Source: Palaemon carinicauda (Eukaryota > Arthropoda > Malacostraca > Decapoda > Palaemonidae). From it: 64,000 nucleotides of DNA. Shown piece after piece: positions 24,721-34,529 of this stretch. The notes beneath the pieces were generated by a model that saw only the letters and a list, made by a program, of their open reading frames with translations, was not told where the DNA came from and did no database searches. The stretch covers positions 16,733,227-16,797,226 of the forward strand of contig NC_090759.1 in assembly GCF_036898095.1 (NCBI RefSeq), written 5' to 3'. How positions within the stretch are numbered: position 1 is the stretch's first letter; each line of letters opens with the position of its first letter. Position numbers and translations under genes: made by a program.

Positions 24721-24998
24721 AGTTGAGGGTCGCGCGATGGCGATCAGCATCCGCAGTTGAGGGTCGCGCGATGGCGATCAGCATCCGCAGTTGAGGGTCG
24801 CGCGATGGCGATCAGCATCCGCAGTTGAGGGTCGCGCGATGGCGATCAGCATCCGCAGTTGAGGGTCGCGCGATGGCGATCAGCATCTGCAGTTGAGGGT
24901 CGCGCGATGGCGATCAGCATCCGCAGTTGAGGGTCGCGCGATGGCGATCAGCATCTGCAGTTGAGGGTCACGCGATGGCGATCAGCATCCGCAGTTGA
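24721..24998. repeat. 34-bp minisatellite in DIRS copy C
   Basis: About eight units of 34 bp, each containing GGTCGCGCGATGGCGATCAG and ending in GCAGTTGAG, with single C/T or G/A variants. Confidence 0.92.
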
Positions 24999-25249
24999 GC
25001 TAGTAGCTGGCGAACCATGTTCCTTCAGAAGTGTTGGAGAACGTTGGCGTGCCAGCTGTAACACACGTGGGCGATCCGGAGATCGCTGGCGAGCTGATGA
25101 TCGCTGACGAGCTGACGATCGCTGGCGAGCTGATAATTGCTGACGAGCTGATGATCGCTGACGAGCTGATGATCGCTGACGAGCAGAAGGCTACGCGTGG
25201 AAGCCTGCGCAAAGAAGAAGAGTCCTTGACCCCGACCTGAACCGAAGTT

Positions 25250-26107
25250 CTAGATCGCGAGGGCGAACGTGGGCGCACAGGGCACGTAACAGGAACCGCA
25301 GGGAAGATCATCTTGAAAGCGCTGACGAACAGGAGAGCGCTGACGAACAGAAGGGCGCGCAGGGAAACCCTGACACGCAAGGGAAGAACCCCCGTGGGGG
25401 CAACCCTTTGCCCCGAAGGGATCGTTGTCCGCCGGGAGACTGATGTCCGTCGGAAGACCGCTGTCCGTCGGGAAGACCGTTGTCCGTCGGGAAGACCGTT
25501 GCCCGTCGGAAGACGAGATTAGACTGCTGTCCATCTGCACCAAGACGGAAGATCGAGAAAAAGAAGTTGTAGGCTGCAAACGGAGATTCAAAAAGGCGCC
25601 TCAAGCACGCTTATAGGGAGATGAGAGGCCCTTACGACGAGGCGGACGGAGGGCCTTACGGCGAGGGAGGCCAACAGCAACAGCAACAGAAGAAACCTCC
25701 GAAGAGGAGTCTCTATGAGTGTACTCTCTCGCGAACGAAAGAGAAACACTTCGTGGAAGAGACTGGTCAGCCAGTGACCTAAAAAGGGGCAATCCTCCGA
25801 AGAGGAGCTCCTGCAGTTGCCCAGCCCCTTGAGCGAAACTGCAGGTGCGACCGCTCAGCACCAAGAGCATAGTCGCACGAAAAAAAGGCAAGAGAAGAAC
25901 CCCCCAAAAGAGGAAAAGCTCAAGCCTGGACAGGAAAAAACTTCCCTCGGAAGGAAAGTTATCCGCCCAAGGAGGCAAGCCTCCTGACTGTTCTAAAATG
26001 AACTGGAGAGCTGTCCGTCGACACGGGAGTACTACCAGTAGAAGGAGACACGCCCCTGACGACAATACAAGGGGGGAGGCAGCAACAGCCGAATCCCCAG
26101 GACTCAA
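25250..26107 (-). pseudogene. gag N-part of DIRS copy C
   Basis: Readable pieces include VGLPRRKALRPPRRKGLSSPYK and RRLFESPFAAYN, shared with copies B and D. Two overlapping frames suggest one indel near 25,600. Product unknown, presumably the N-terminal part of ORF1. Confidence 0.55.
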
Positions 26108-26824
26108 CCAGACAGCTCACACCGTTGCTATATTACAGAAACGAACTAGATCGGTAACTGTAAAAAAATAAAACAAATAATATTAGTACACATTCATTCC
26201 CCCGGGAAGGCTCCGAAGAGGAATCCCGAGGAAAAGGAACAAGAATTACACAACAGGCACGTGCCCTCACAACCACTTACACTCGCGGAAGGAGAGCTGT
26301 AACCAAAACAGAATTATAACAATTATAATTATGTAACTATGTAATTATGTAATTTAAAAATGAATGAACACTAAAGAAAAAAACGAAAACCCCGAAAGGA
26401 ATCGTTCTACAAGCTGAAAAATTAACAACTACAATTAGATTCATAAACTAATTGAGACAAAATGTACGGCGTAGCAACCCCACCCACACGGGAAGGAAGC
26501 TACAAGGGCGTAGTAAAACATAGTAAAAGGGTGAACGACCTCAAGAGAGAGAGAGAGAGAAAGACCGAAGTCAAACTCGATCGCAACCCATAAAATTAGG
26601 CCGTGGTGGCCTAACTGCCGAGGCCTCCACGTAGATATCGTACACTACACACACACATCTGAAAAGGAAACTTACTTATTTCTATACTCAAATATATATA
26701 CAAACATGAAAACATGTTTACATATATATTGAGTAAAAGAAAAGTAAGCGATTAAGTAAAGACAAAACAGACAATGGCTGCCAAGCGAGGACCAAGACAG
26801 AGACGTCTGTCACAGTCCGAGCCA

Positions 26825-27014
26825 AAAGTGAAAGTGAGTATTCACCTGTGTGTGAGGGGGAGGAGGGGTAGCTAGCTACCACTCCCCTACCCCCCCGCTA
26901 ACTAGCGCGGGGGTAATACACCCTCGTTAAATTCTAATGGCTCGCCATTTCAGCTACGCTAAAAGTAATAACCCTTTGTAAATAGCGTGGTTTGTATTTC
27001 GGTTACGGAACAAA
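26825..27014. repeat. Right (5') terminal repeat of DIRS copy C
   Basis: Inverted partner of 19,370-19,523, ending GGTTACGGAACAAA. Confidence 0.85.
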
Positions 27015-27044
27015 GCGAGGTTTATATTTCGGTTACGGAACAAA
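27015..27044 (-). mobile_element. DIRS copy A, segment 3 (last 30 bp of the right end)
   Basis: Reads GCGAGGTTTATATTTCGG and on to GGAACAAA, a diverged copy of the tip that every DIRS element here has after TAAATA. It continues copy A from 19,311 if copy C is removed. An alternative is a 30-bp duplication of copy C's own tip. Confidence 0.6.
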
Positions 27045-27260
27045 TGACAAATTTGTAGATACTGTAATTTGTATTTTTCCTAACTATACAAACCTTAGCT
27101 ATTTATTAGGGGTACTACTTTCGGCGTAGCTGAAATGACGAGCCACTAAAGTTTAGCGAGGGTTAACTACCCACACCGCTAGTTAGCAGGGGGTAGGTTG
27201 GGTAGCTCGCTACCGCTCCCACTCACACACCTGTGATTTAGCTCACTTTACTTGGAGGTA
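27045..27260. repeat. Left (3') terminal repeat of DIRS copy D
   Basis: Contains TACTGTA at 27,060-27,066, where copies B and C, and copy D's own complementary region, have plain TA. Its inverted partner is at 34,335-34,529. Confidence 0.85.
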
Positions 27261-27295
27261 GGACTTCAAGGGGGATAAGGCTGGCGGACAAGTTT

Positions 27296-27388
27296 GTATA
27301 CATAGCAAAAATACAAATTATCTACGAATTTGTCATTTGTTCCGTAACTGGAATACAAACCACGCTATTTATTAAGGGTGACTCATCC
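27296..27388. repeat. Internal complementary region of DIRS copy D
   Basis: Carries copy D's diagnostic GTTCCGTAACTGGAATAC, the complement of its own right tip (CAGTTACGGAAC), joined to the complement of its left tip. Confidence 0.8.
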
Positions 27389-27855
27389 TTTAGAAAGGGT
27401 GGACGTCCCTGTCAATCTGGCTTTTGGCTTTACCCAGGGGCTCCTTATCTGAGTATGACAGTACTAAAAAATAAGAAGTCCCTGCACTTCGCTAAAACCT
27501 TGTTACGCAAGGCCCGCGGCCTACGCAAGCTGTTTGTTGAGATATATAGCAGGTAAAGTTATTCCGAGTCTTTTGGAAGGAAAAACTGTTGAAACCAAGA
27601 CTTTCCCAATATCACCTCGCTAGGGTATGGGGACGCAACAGTATTAGTTTTAATACTAGGTACACAAGGGAGCATGGTTTACCTGCAGTGGTTTGAGGTT
27701 AGCTTGTGCAGAGAACCCAGGATGCTGCTTTCCCCAAGAGAAGGGAGGATGAAGAAAAGAATAAGAGCCAGTCAAACCTTTCCTTTCACGCAGACTAAAA
27801 CCGGGTAACAATGCCCTCAAACTTCTGCTACTTGCCCAATAAGGAGCTTGAGGTC

Positions 27856-28979
27856 TTAAACCAGCTGTTGTGCAGCCACCACAGGACCGATAGAAAACGT
27901 ATCGAGTCTCCTGTGGGTCACGTCTTGCAGGTAGGTGGATGTGAACGTAGTTTGACGTTTCCACACCCCAGCCTGAAGAACCTGCGTCACTGAGAAGTTT
28001 CTCTTGAATGCCAGGGACGTAGCTAAGCCCGATATCATGAGCTCTCGGGCAACGTGAAGGAGGGTCTGGATTCAGAGCATGGTCTATGACCTTGCAAATC
28101 CATGCTGATATTGTGTTCTTGGTGACCCTCCTCTTGGTCCTTCCTATGCTGACGAAGAGTGCAGGCACACAAGGACGGGCTGCAGCTGTTCTCTTAAGGT
28201 ACAGCCTCAAACTCCTCACTGGGCAGAGTAAGAGATGATCAGGGTCATCTGTTACAGAACGAAGACTCGAAATCCAGGAGGAGTCGAATCGTTACCTCTA
28301 CCCATCACCTTGAATAGGCGATGTCGTAAGAGAGACCATGAAGTTCACCGATTCGTTTGGCTGAAGCCAAAGCTAGCAGGAACACCATCTTTCAAGTTGG
28401 ATAGCGATCTTTTGCCTGGCGTAATGGTTCATAGGGAGGTCTCTTAAGAGACCTGAGAACTCGAACCACGTTCCATGGGGGAGGTCTCACTTCTGACTGA
28501 GGACAGGTAAGTTCATAACTCTGTATGAGTAAAGAAAGTTCTAGCGATGAAGAAATGTCCATTCCTTTCAGTCTAAAGGCGAGGCTTAAGGCTGAGCGAT
28601 AGCCTTTCACTGCCGAGACTGATAGGCGCATTTCTTCACGCAAATACACGACGAACTCCGCTATTGCTGGAATAGTGGCATCGAGTGGAAAGATACCCCT
28701 TCCATGACACCAACCACAGAATACTTTCCACTTTGCCTCGTAGACTGCTGATGATGATTTTCGAAGGTGTCCAGACATCCTGATCGCAACTTGTTGCGAA
28801 AATCCTCGCTCAGAGAGGAGATGCTGGATAGTCTCCCGGCGTGAAGTCGTAGCGAAGCTATGGCTTTGTGGAAGATGTTGACATGTGGTTGTTTGAGTAG
28901 ACTGTGTCGTGGAGGGAGTTCTCTTGGAGGCTCCGTTAGGATTTGCAGAAGGTCCGGAAACCATTCTGCGTGATGCCAT
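27856..28979 (-). pseudogene. Tyrosine recombinase of DIRS copy D
   Basis: The N-terminal 195 codons (28,392-28,979) are intact: SGHLRKSSSAVYEAKWKVF core-binding text, then DATIPAIAEFVVYLREEMRL. On the low side, DNA at about 28,320-28,390 still encodes the catalytic Arg motif (ASAKRIGELHGLSY) in a shifted frame. The piece at 27,656-28,219 includes RRVTKNTISAWICKVIDHAL and AHDI, then loses frame before the continuation ATSLAFKRNFSVTQVLQAG, with the Tyr motif STYLQDVTH (27,856-28,038). Only two or three single-base lesions separate this from an open frame. Confidence 0.85.
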
Positions 28980-29763
28980 AGCAGAGCTATGAGGGTCATT
29001 GAAAGATTGATGTTTGTTCTAGTCTTGTTGAGTACCCTTCGCATCAGACATAACGGGGGAAAAGGCATAAACATCGATGTTGTCCCACCATTGTTGGAAT
29101 GCATCTTGCCAGAGAGCCTTGGGGTCTGGGACTGGGGAACAGTACAGCGGGACCCTGAAGTTCAGGGCTGTTGCGAAGAGGTCCACAGTCGGAGAACCCC
29201 TACAAAGTCAGGACTTTGTTGGCTACTAGATGATCCAAAGACCACTCGGTACTCACTATCTGAGATGCTCTGCTCGAGTTGTCGGCGAGCACATTCCTTT
29301 TGCACAGAATGAAGCGTGCCAATGGTGGTATCGAGTGGATTTCGGCCCATCTCGGTATCTATACTGCTAGATGGGATAGTTGCTGCAAAAAAGTACTTCC
29401 TTGTTTGTTGATGTAGGCCACTACTGTGGTGTTGTCGCTCATCATCACTATTGAGTGGCTTGCCAGGAACTGTTGGAACTGTTGAAGGGCCAGAGAGATG
29501 GCCTTCATCTCTAGGAGATTTATGTTGAGGTACTTTTCTGACTGTGACTAGAGGACTGAGGTCATGTGGTGCAGCACGTGGGCCCCCCACCCTTTTTATG
29601 AAGCATCTGAGAACAGCATCAAATCCTGGGGGAGGACGAAAAGGTCCACTCCCTTTCGTAGATTCTCGTCTGTCACCCACCACTGAAAGTCTGTCAGTTC
29701 CGCAGGTTCCATGGGGATCTGGATGTCCGGGGAGTCGTGTGCTTGATTCCACAGGGACTTGAG
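28980..29763 (-). pseudogene. RNase H and downstream region of DIRS copy D
   Basis: RNase H homology continues from the RT. Near 29,600 the frame with FDAVLRCFIKRVGG overlaps the one encoding the LMLFSDAS-like catalytic Asp start. The INLLE/MKAI-type box lies near 29,500. At least two frame changes are present. Confidence 0.65.
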
Positions 29764-30461
29764 TTACCACTGGAGGGATCTCATCTTGAGGCGACCATTG
29801 GGAACTAGACAGGCCAGTGATGAAAGGTGACCGAGGAGACGTAACCACGATTGGGGTGGAAGTTCTTCTCGCCTGAGAAAAGGACTTGCGACCTTTCTCA
29901 GCCTTGTTATCCTGTCGTTTGATGGGAAGGCTTTGTGAAGAAGAAGGGTTGACAACGAGTCTGCCAGGATTAGCCAGTCGTCCAGATAACGGAGGAGACG
30001 GATGCCGATCCTGTGTGCCCTAGATGACACTAGGGTAAACACTTTGGTGAAGACTTGTGGTGCTGTGGAAAGACCGAAGCACAGCACCTTGAACTGGTAT
30101 ACTGTATTCTGTTGTCTAGGCTGAATCTTAAATACTTCCTTGAAGACAGATGGCCTGGGATCTGGAAGTACGCGTCCTTTAGGTCCAGAGTGCACATGAA
30201 GTCTTGAGGTCTTACCGCTAGTCTGACCGTGTCTGCCGTCTCCATGCTGAACGGAGTTTGTTTGACAAACTTGTTCAGAGCTGAGAGGTCGATGACTGGT
30301 CTCCAGCCTCCAGACGCCTTCTTAACAAGAAAGAGTCGACTAAAGAAGCCTGGGGATCCGTCGAGGACCTCTTGGAGAGCGCCCTTCTTCAACAGGGTCT
30401 GGACTTCTGCCCGAAGGGCTTGCCCCCTTGGTGATCCCATGGCAAGGGAGCTCAATGACAC
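29764..30461 (-). pseudogene. Reverse transcriptase of DIRS copy D
   Basis: DIRS-type RT. The stretch 30,118-30,461 encodes QTLLKKGALQEV, FLVKKASGGWRPVIDLSALN and the A-box MCTLDLKDAYFQIPGHLSSR. The stretch 29,764-30,100 encodes APQVFTKVFTL and the catalytic box LLRYLDDWLILADS, then LRRVASPFLRREELPPQSW with one substitution. The two parts are separated only by a 5-bp gain at 30,102-30,106 (TA to TACTGTA). Copy A has the simple TA at the homologous place. The IPIHPSSR box reads IPGHLSSR here. Confidence 0.88.
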
Positions 30462-30709
30462 TGGATTCGTCGTAAGGAGAGGTAGAGATGTTGTGAACGG
30501 GGCGCGATATCCCTGACTGATTACGGAAATCGTCCAGGAATTGGCCCCGAATTGCTGCCACCTGTCTGCGCAACTTTGTAGGCATCCCCCCCACTGGTGG
30601 ACATGCAGGGGGACTGCCTATCCTAGCATTTGCGGCCTCGGCTGCTCCCTCTAGGATTTTTCCCTCCCTTGGAGGACTTCTTGCCTTTCCTGTCCTTGAC
30701 AGGAAAGGG

Positions 30710-32151
30710 CTAAGACACCACTGTCTTCGCTGCTATTGTCGGTTTCGTGGTCTTGGTAGGACGGGGCTGCTGGGGCGCTGGAGGCTTATAGGGCTTGGAT
30801 GTCAAAGCCCTATGTAGAAGGGAGTCTTGGTGGGAATTCCTCCACCTCTCAGCAGCATGTTCCACGTCCTTAGGCTCAAACAGATTCGTTCCCTCCACGG
30901 AAGAATGTCTGAGCCTGCTTATCTCGGTGCTAGGGACCTTCTGATGGAATCTCTCAGCCACCGCATCCCGACGTTTCTGGATGGTGTTCGCCCACAAGTT
31001 CGAGACTTGGTGGGCCAGAAACTCGATCGTGCGAGTGCCTGAGAGGAGGAAGGTTTCCATAGCTTTCCTGGTACGTTCTTTGGAGAAATCCTCCGAATGT
31101 ATCAGGATACCTAAGGTCCCTAACCAGATATCCAGCCACAAAGTGGCCTGCATAGCACACTTCGCAACCTTCTCCTGATTAAGGATCTCAGTCGCCGAGA
31201 ATGAGACCTCAAGAGGGACTCCCCTGGTAAGCTCTTCCAAAGAATGGTGAAGAGGAAGAGCTAAACAAGGCTCCTCTAAGATCTCGAAGTACCTCCTCTG
31301 CTGTACGCGAGGAGGTGGGTGAAGCTTGTTGCCGGCACTAGATTGGCTGGAGGAGGCTAACTCAGAGAGCTGGACCGCGATCTTGTCCCTGGTACTCTTA
31401 ACCCCCTGAGACCAGGGCAGAGCCGCACTGGCCTTAGAAGGTTTTTGAGTCCCAAAAACTCGGTCCAAGACCATGTCTTTGCCCTCTCGAGGGCAAATCT
31501 CTGGGTCAGTAAACCCATTGAGAGTCCTCATAAAGGTCAGAACCTGCCAAAATGCATGTTCTGACTCCTGTAGCTCTCCTCCGGATGTTGGACTTGCAGC
31601 GAAGTCTCCTGTCCCCAAAGGCTCTTCCTGGGGAGAATCGCGGATGTTCTCCGGGTGACTGGCTGGCTCTGTCCTAAGTCTTGTCGAGATTTTGGCACTG
31701 TTTTAGAGTCCTTTGACTCCCTGCAGGACTCCAACAACGACGGAGGTAGGCTCTTCTCCGCCCCTACCCGGGAAGACTTTTCAGCACGAGGTGGGGTTTC
31801 CTTCATTGGTGCGATGGGGGAACGTCTCACCTCACGTGACTCCCCTGAGGACGGAAAATCCTCGTCCGACAGGGAGGGAGAAAAAGTCTGCGGGGGGGAG
31901 GGAGCCTGCCTCGAAGGCTTACGAGGAGACAGCTTAGTTCTCGGAGAAGTCACCGCGTCCGAAACTCCTTTTCTCTTCAGGGGGATAGACGCAGCCAAGG
32001 ATTTGTGGCCCAATTCAGAGAGAACAGGCTTGAAAGCCTGCGCAACCGCTCTGACTAGTGCCCCAAACCATGGCTGCCGGCTGACAGACACTCCCTCTGG
32101 AGGGACAGGGATTGACCGATCCCTGGGAGGAGTATCCATAGGGGGGTTCGC
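30710..32151 (-). pseudogene. gag-like ORF1 of DIRS copy D (C-terminal part)
   Basis: Two long overlapping frames (31,537-32,151 and 30,710-31,618) with one frameshift near 31,560. The first part is Ser/Pro/Lys-rich and basic (KRKGVSDAVTSPRTKLSPRK). The second is helical, with CAMQATLWLDIWLGTLG, FLAHQVSNLWANTI and a Pro/Lys-rich tail. No zinc knuckle is visible here. Copy C has the same beginning. A 3' splice-like TTCTTTTCAG sits just before the start at 32,152-32,161. The structural role is inferred from position upstream of RT. Confidence 0.72.
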
Positions 32152-33090
32152 CTGAAAAGAAAAGGAAGAAGAATTGTCCCTGGACCTTTCTGGAACCTTC
32201 CCCTCCACCGGCGAGCGTGCTGTTCTGCGCTTGCGGGGGGGGGGGGGGGGGGGGACCTTGCCGTGCGTTGTCCTGCAGCCTCATGTGCGGGAGGGTATTG
32301 GCGATCGTGCGATGGGGAATACCCGGAGTCGCGTGCAGGGGACTGCTGGCGCGCGCGTGCACGGGGGAATGCTGATGCGCGGGCACGCAGGCGAGCGATG
32401 GCGCGTAGAAGCGTGCGCAGGAGACACAGGAGAGTGCACAGGAGGCTGATTGTGAGCTTGCGCGCGTGCGGGTGAATGTTCGCGCGGGCGCGCAGTAGCA
32501 GGATGATGGGCCCGTGGGCTTGCGGGCAAAAGATCGCGCGCCCCAGAAAATGTTGTAGGGAGCGCGCAGGAGAGATATCCCTTGCGCGCGTGCGCGCAGT
32601 CGGAACCTGTGTGCGATGGCGCTCCTCTTGTGGGCACACGTCAGGCTGACGGTGTGTAGCTGCTGTAGGGGATGGGCGTGGGCGCGCATCCTCGTAGGAG
32701 CGAGCAGGTGAACGCGCGCGATTGCGCGCAGGAGATAGCAGGCGGCGCGTTGGCGAGCGCTGGCGGTAGGAGAAGTTTTAGACTTCCCTACCGCCCCCAG
32801 ATCCAAAGATCGTCGGCGCGCAGGAGAGATAACAGTACGAGGGCGATGGCGCTTGGGAGAGCGCTGGCGCGCAGGAGATCATTGGCGCGTTGGAGAGCGC
32901 TGCCGTTTTGGCGAGCGCTGACGCGTAGGAGAGCACTGGCGCGCAGGGTGTTGGCGCGCAGTAGGTTGGTGGCGCGCAGTGGCGCGCAAGTGAGCACTAG
33001 TGCACTATCTCTGGAACAGCAGGTGATCGTTGGCGCGCACGATCAACATGGCGCATAAGGGACGTGTGCGCGCGATGGCGCATACGCCCT
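32152..33090 (-). other. CG-rich intron-like stretch of DIRS copy D
   Basis: CpG-dense sequence with a 19-base G run near 32,236 and loose repeats of GGCGCG and GAGCGCTGGCG, but no regular minisatellite. It separates the two conserved parts of ORF1. The acceptor side looks good; I could not choose a donor with confidence. Confidence 0.5.
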
Positions 33091-34262
33091 TATTGCCCCG
33101 AAGGGACCGGTGCCTGACTATGAAAGACAGGTTTTGTCGGCACGTAAAGCGCATCAGCTGCCAGGGACGGCGAAGGCAGGTCAGCAGGTCTGTCGGGTGG
33201 AAGGTCGACGTGGCCTTTGAAAGGACGACCTTCCACCGAAGGGGATCGCGAACGATCCGCAGAGAGGTCCAGGACTGTAGCAGGAACAGTCGGTGATCGT
33301 TGACAAGGCTCCTCTGTGGCAGACTGCAACGACGATGATGAACCGAAGAGGCGCCTCCTCACCGCTTTATAAGGTGAAGGAAGGCCTCTCCGGCGAAGGG
33401 GAAGGCGAGCCTTGCGACGTATACGCCCTCTGGGAGCCGTTGGATCAGCAAGCTGACCTTCAGCAGTCCTCCTAAGAGGAGTCTTTGTGAGTGAACTCCC
33501 CCGAGGGGAAGAATCACCGGCAGGAGAGACTGTTGGACTTAGTTTCTCCACCGTTGGTTGAGCAGGAACGGGAGAAACTAAGCCTTCAGCTACTGCGGGA
33601 TGAGAAGAGGCAGAGGTATTAGGAGATACCGCATTGGATACCTCTGACACCACAACGTCGACAATAGACAGAGGATCAACCTCTGCCAAAGTCGGCAATT
33701 GCTTGACAGCGGCCCCCAATCGGATGTCAAGAAATGCTTCCTTGGAGGGTAAACCCTCGAGCCCCAAGGAAGACCAAACCTGAAACAAATTAGATAAATT
33801 TAAATCTTCCCCGAGGGGAGAGGTGGAGCTGCCTCGCTAGGGGAGGCAACACTATCTCTCGAACCCCGAGTTCGGGAAACAGAACCATGGTCTACGCTAC
33901 CACTCGACGGTCTCTCGAAAGAGACCGATCTTTCGAGAGACCGATCGAACGGGAGCTTTGGAGGAGGCTTGGACAACGGAAGAAGAGTCCTTGGGATTTT
34001 CTCCTTTCAAAGAAAACTTTGAAGGAGAAATATCCAGCCTGGACTTCTTCTTACGTCGCCGACAAAACCTCTCCCACTGGGAGCTAGACCACTCCCTACA
34101 CTAACCACACTTATTACCACCATCACACCGTTGACCTCTACAGTAAGGGCAAAGGGTGTGAGGGTCTGTCTCGACCGCCGACATGAATGTTCCACAGGGG
34201 CGGTTGGGTAATCCAGGACAGGTGCACATATTCGCAGAGGCCAACTTTACACTCAAACCTGA
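33090..34262 (-). pseudogene. gag-like ORF1 of DIRS copy D (N-terminal part with Cys-rich motif)
   Basis: The stretch 33,090-33,788 is an open frame of 232 codons rich in Ser, Pro and Arg. It contains RRKARLPLRRRGLPSPYKAV and RRRLFGSSSS, conserved in copies B and C. Continuing upstream in a frame with a few stops, 34,080-34,245 encodes a cysteine-rich module, MCTCPGLPNRPCG then DPHTLCPYCRGQRCDGG and an ending CREW. This resembles the zinc-binding N-terminal module I recall from metazoan DIRS ORF1 proteins. A second polypyrimidine-CAG lies just before it, near 34,263. Role in nucleic acid binding is inferred. Confidence 0.6.
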
Positions 34263-34334
34263 TGAAGAAAAAGCAAAAAGACATTAATGGCTGTCAAGAG
34301 AGGCGAGGGTGAGAGAGGACACGTCCGACTACCA

Positions 34335-34529
34335 CCCGACCCGAGAGCAAAGTGAGCTCAAGCACAGGTGTGTTTGAGGGGGGGGTAGCAAGCTACCCTT
34401 CCCTACCCCCCGCTAACTAGCGGTGGGGTAGTAAACCCTCGATAAAATTCTAATGGCTCGTCATTTCAGCAACGCCGAAAGTAATACCCCTATTAAATAG
34501 CGTGGTTTGTATGTCAGTTACGGAACAAA
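34335..34529. repeat. Right (5') terminal repeat of DIRS copy D
   Basis: Inverted partner of 27,100-27,250, ending CAGTTACGGAACAAA. Confidence 0.85.

Larger units (their letters stand above)
19312..27014 (-). mobile_element. DIRS-like retrotransposon copy C, inserted in the terminal repeat of copy A
   Basis: Complete element from TGACAAATTCGAAGATAATT (19,312) to ...ACGGAACAAA (27,014). Terminal repeats lie at 19,370-19,523 and 26,825-26,990 and share copy-specific text (GGGTTATTACTTTTAGCGTAGC against GCTACGCTAAAAGTAATAACCC). Removing it exactly joins TGTAAATA to GCGAGG, which matches the terminal-repeat sequence TGTAAATAGCGTGG of the other copies, without a target duplication. Internal order is as in copy B. 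Confidence 0.87.
27045..34529 (-). mobile_element. DIRS-like retrotransposon copy D, best preserved copy
   Basis: Runs from TGACAAATTTGTAGAT (27,045) to ...CAGTTACGGAACAAA (34,529), 7.5 kb. Terminal repeats lie at 27,100-27,250 and 34,335-34,500 and share copy-specific text (AGGGGTACTACTTTCGGCG against CGCCGAAAGTAATACCCCT). The internal complementary region is at 27,296-27,388. Copy D abuts the tip of copy A with no spacer. The right flank (TATATTTTCTGTT...) is unrelated sequence. Confidence 0.87.

Noticed and set aside
24043..24750. Minus-strand frame of 235 codons in DIRS copy C
   Set aside because: Covers the 24-bp and 135-bp arrays; composition artefact.
3189..34529. Simple four-fold tandem duplication of an 8-kb unit
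   Set aside because: Copy A's leader resumes after B and A's terminal repeat resumes after C. Terminal repeats are matched within copies, so separate insertions explain the data better.
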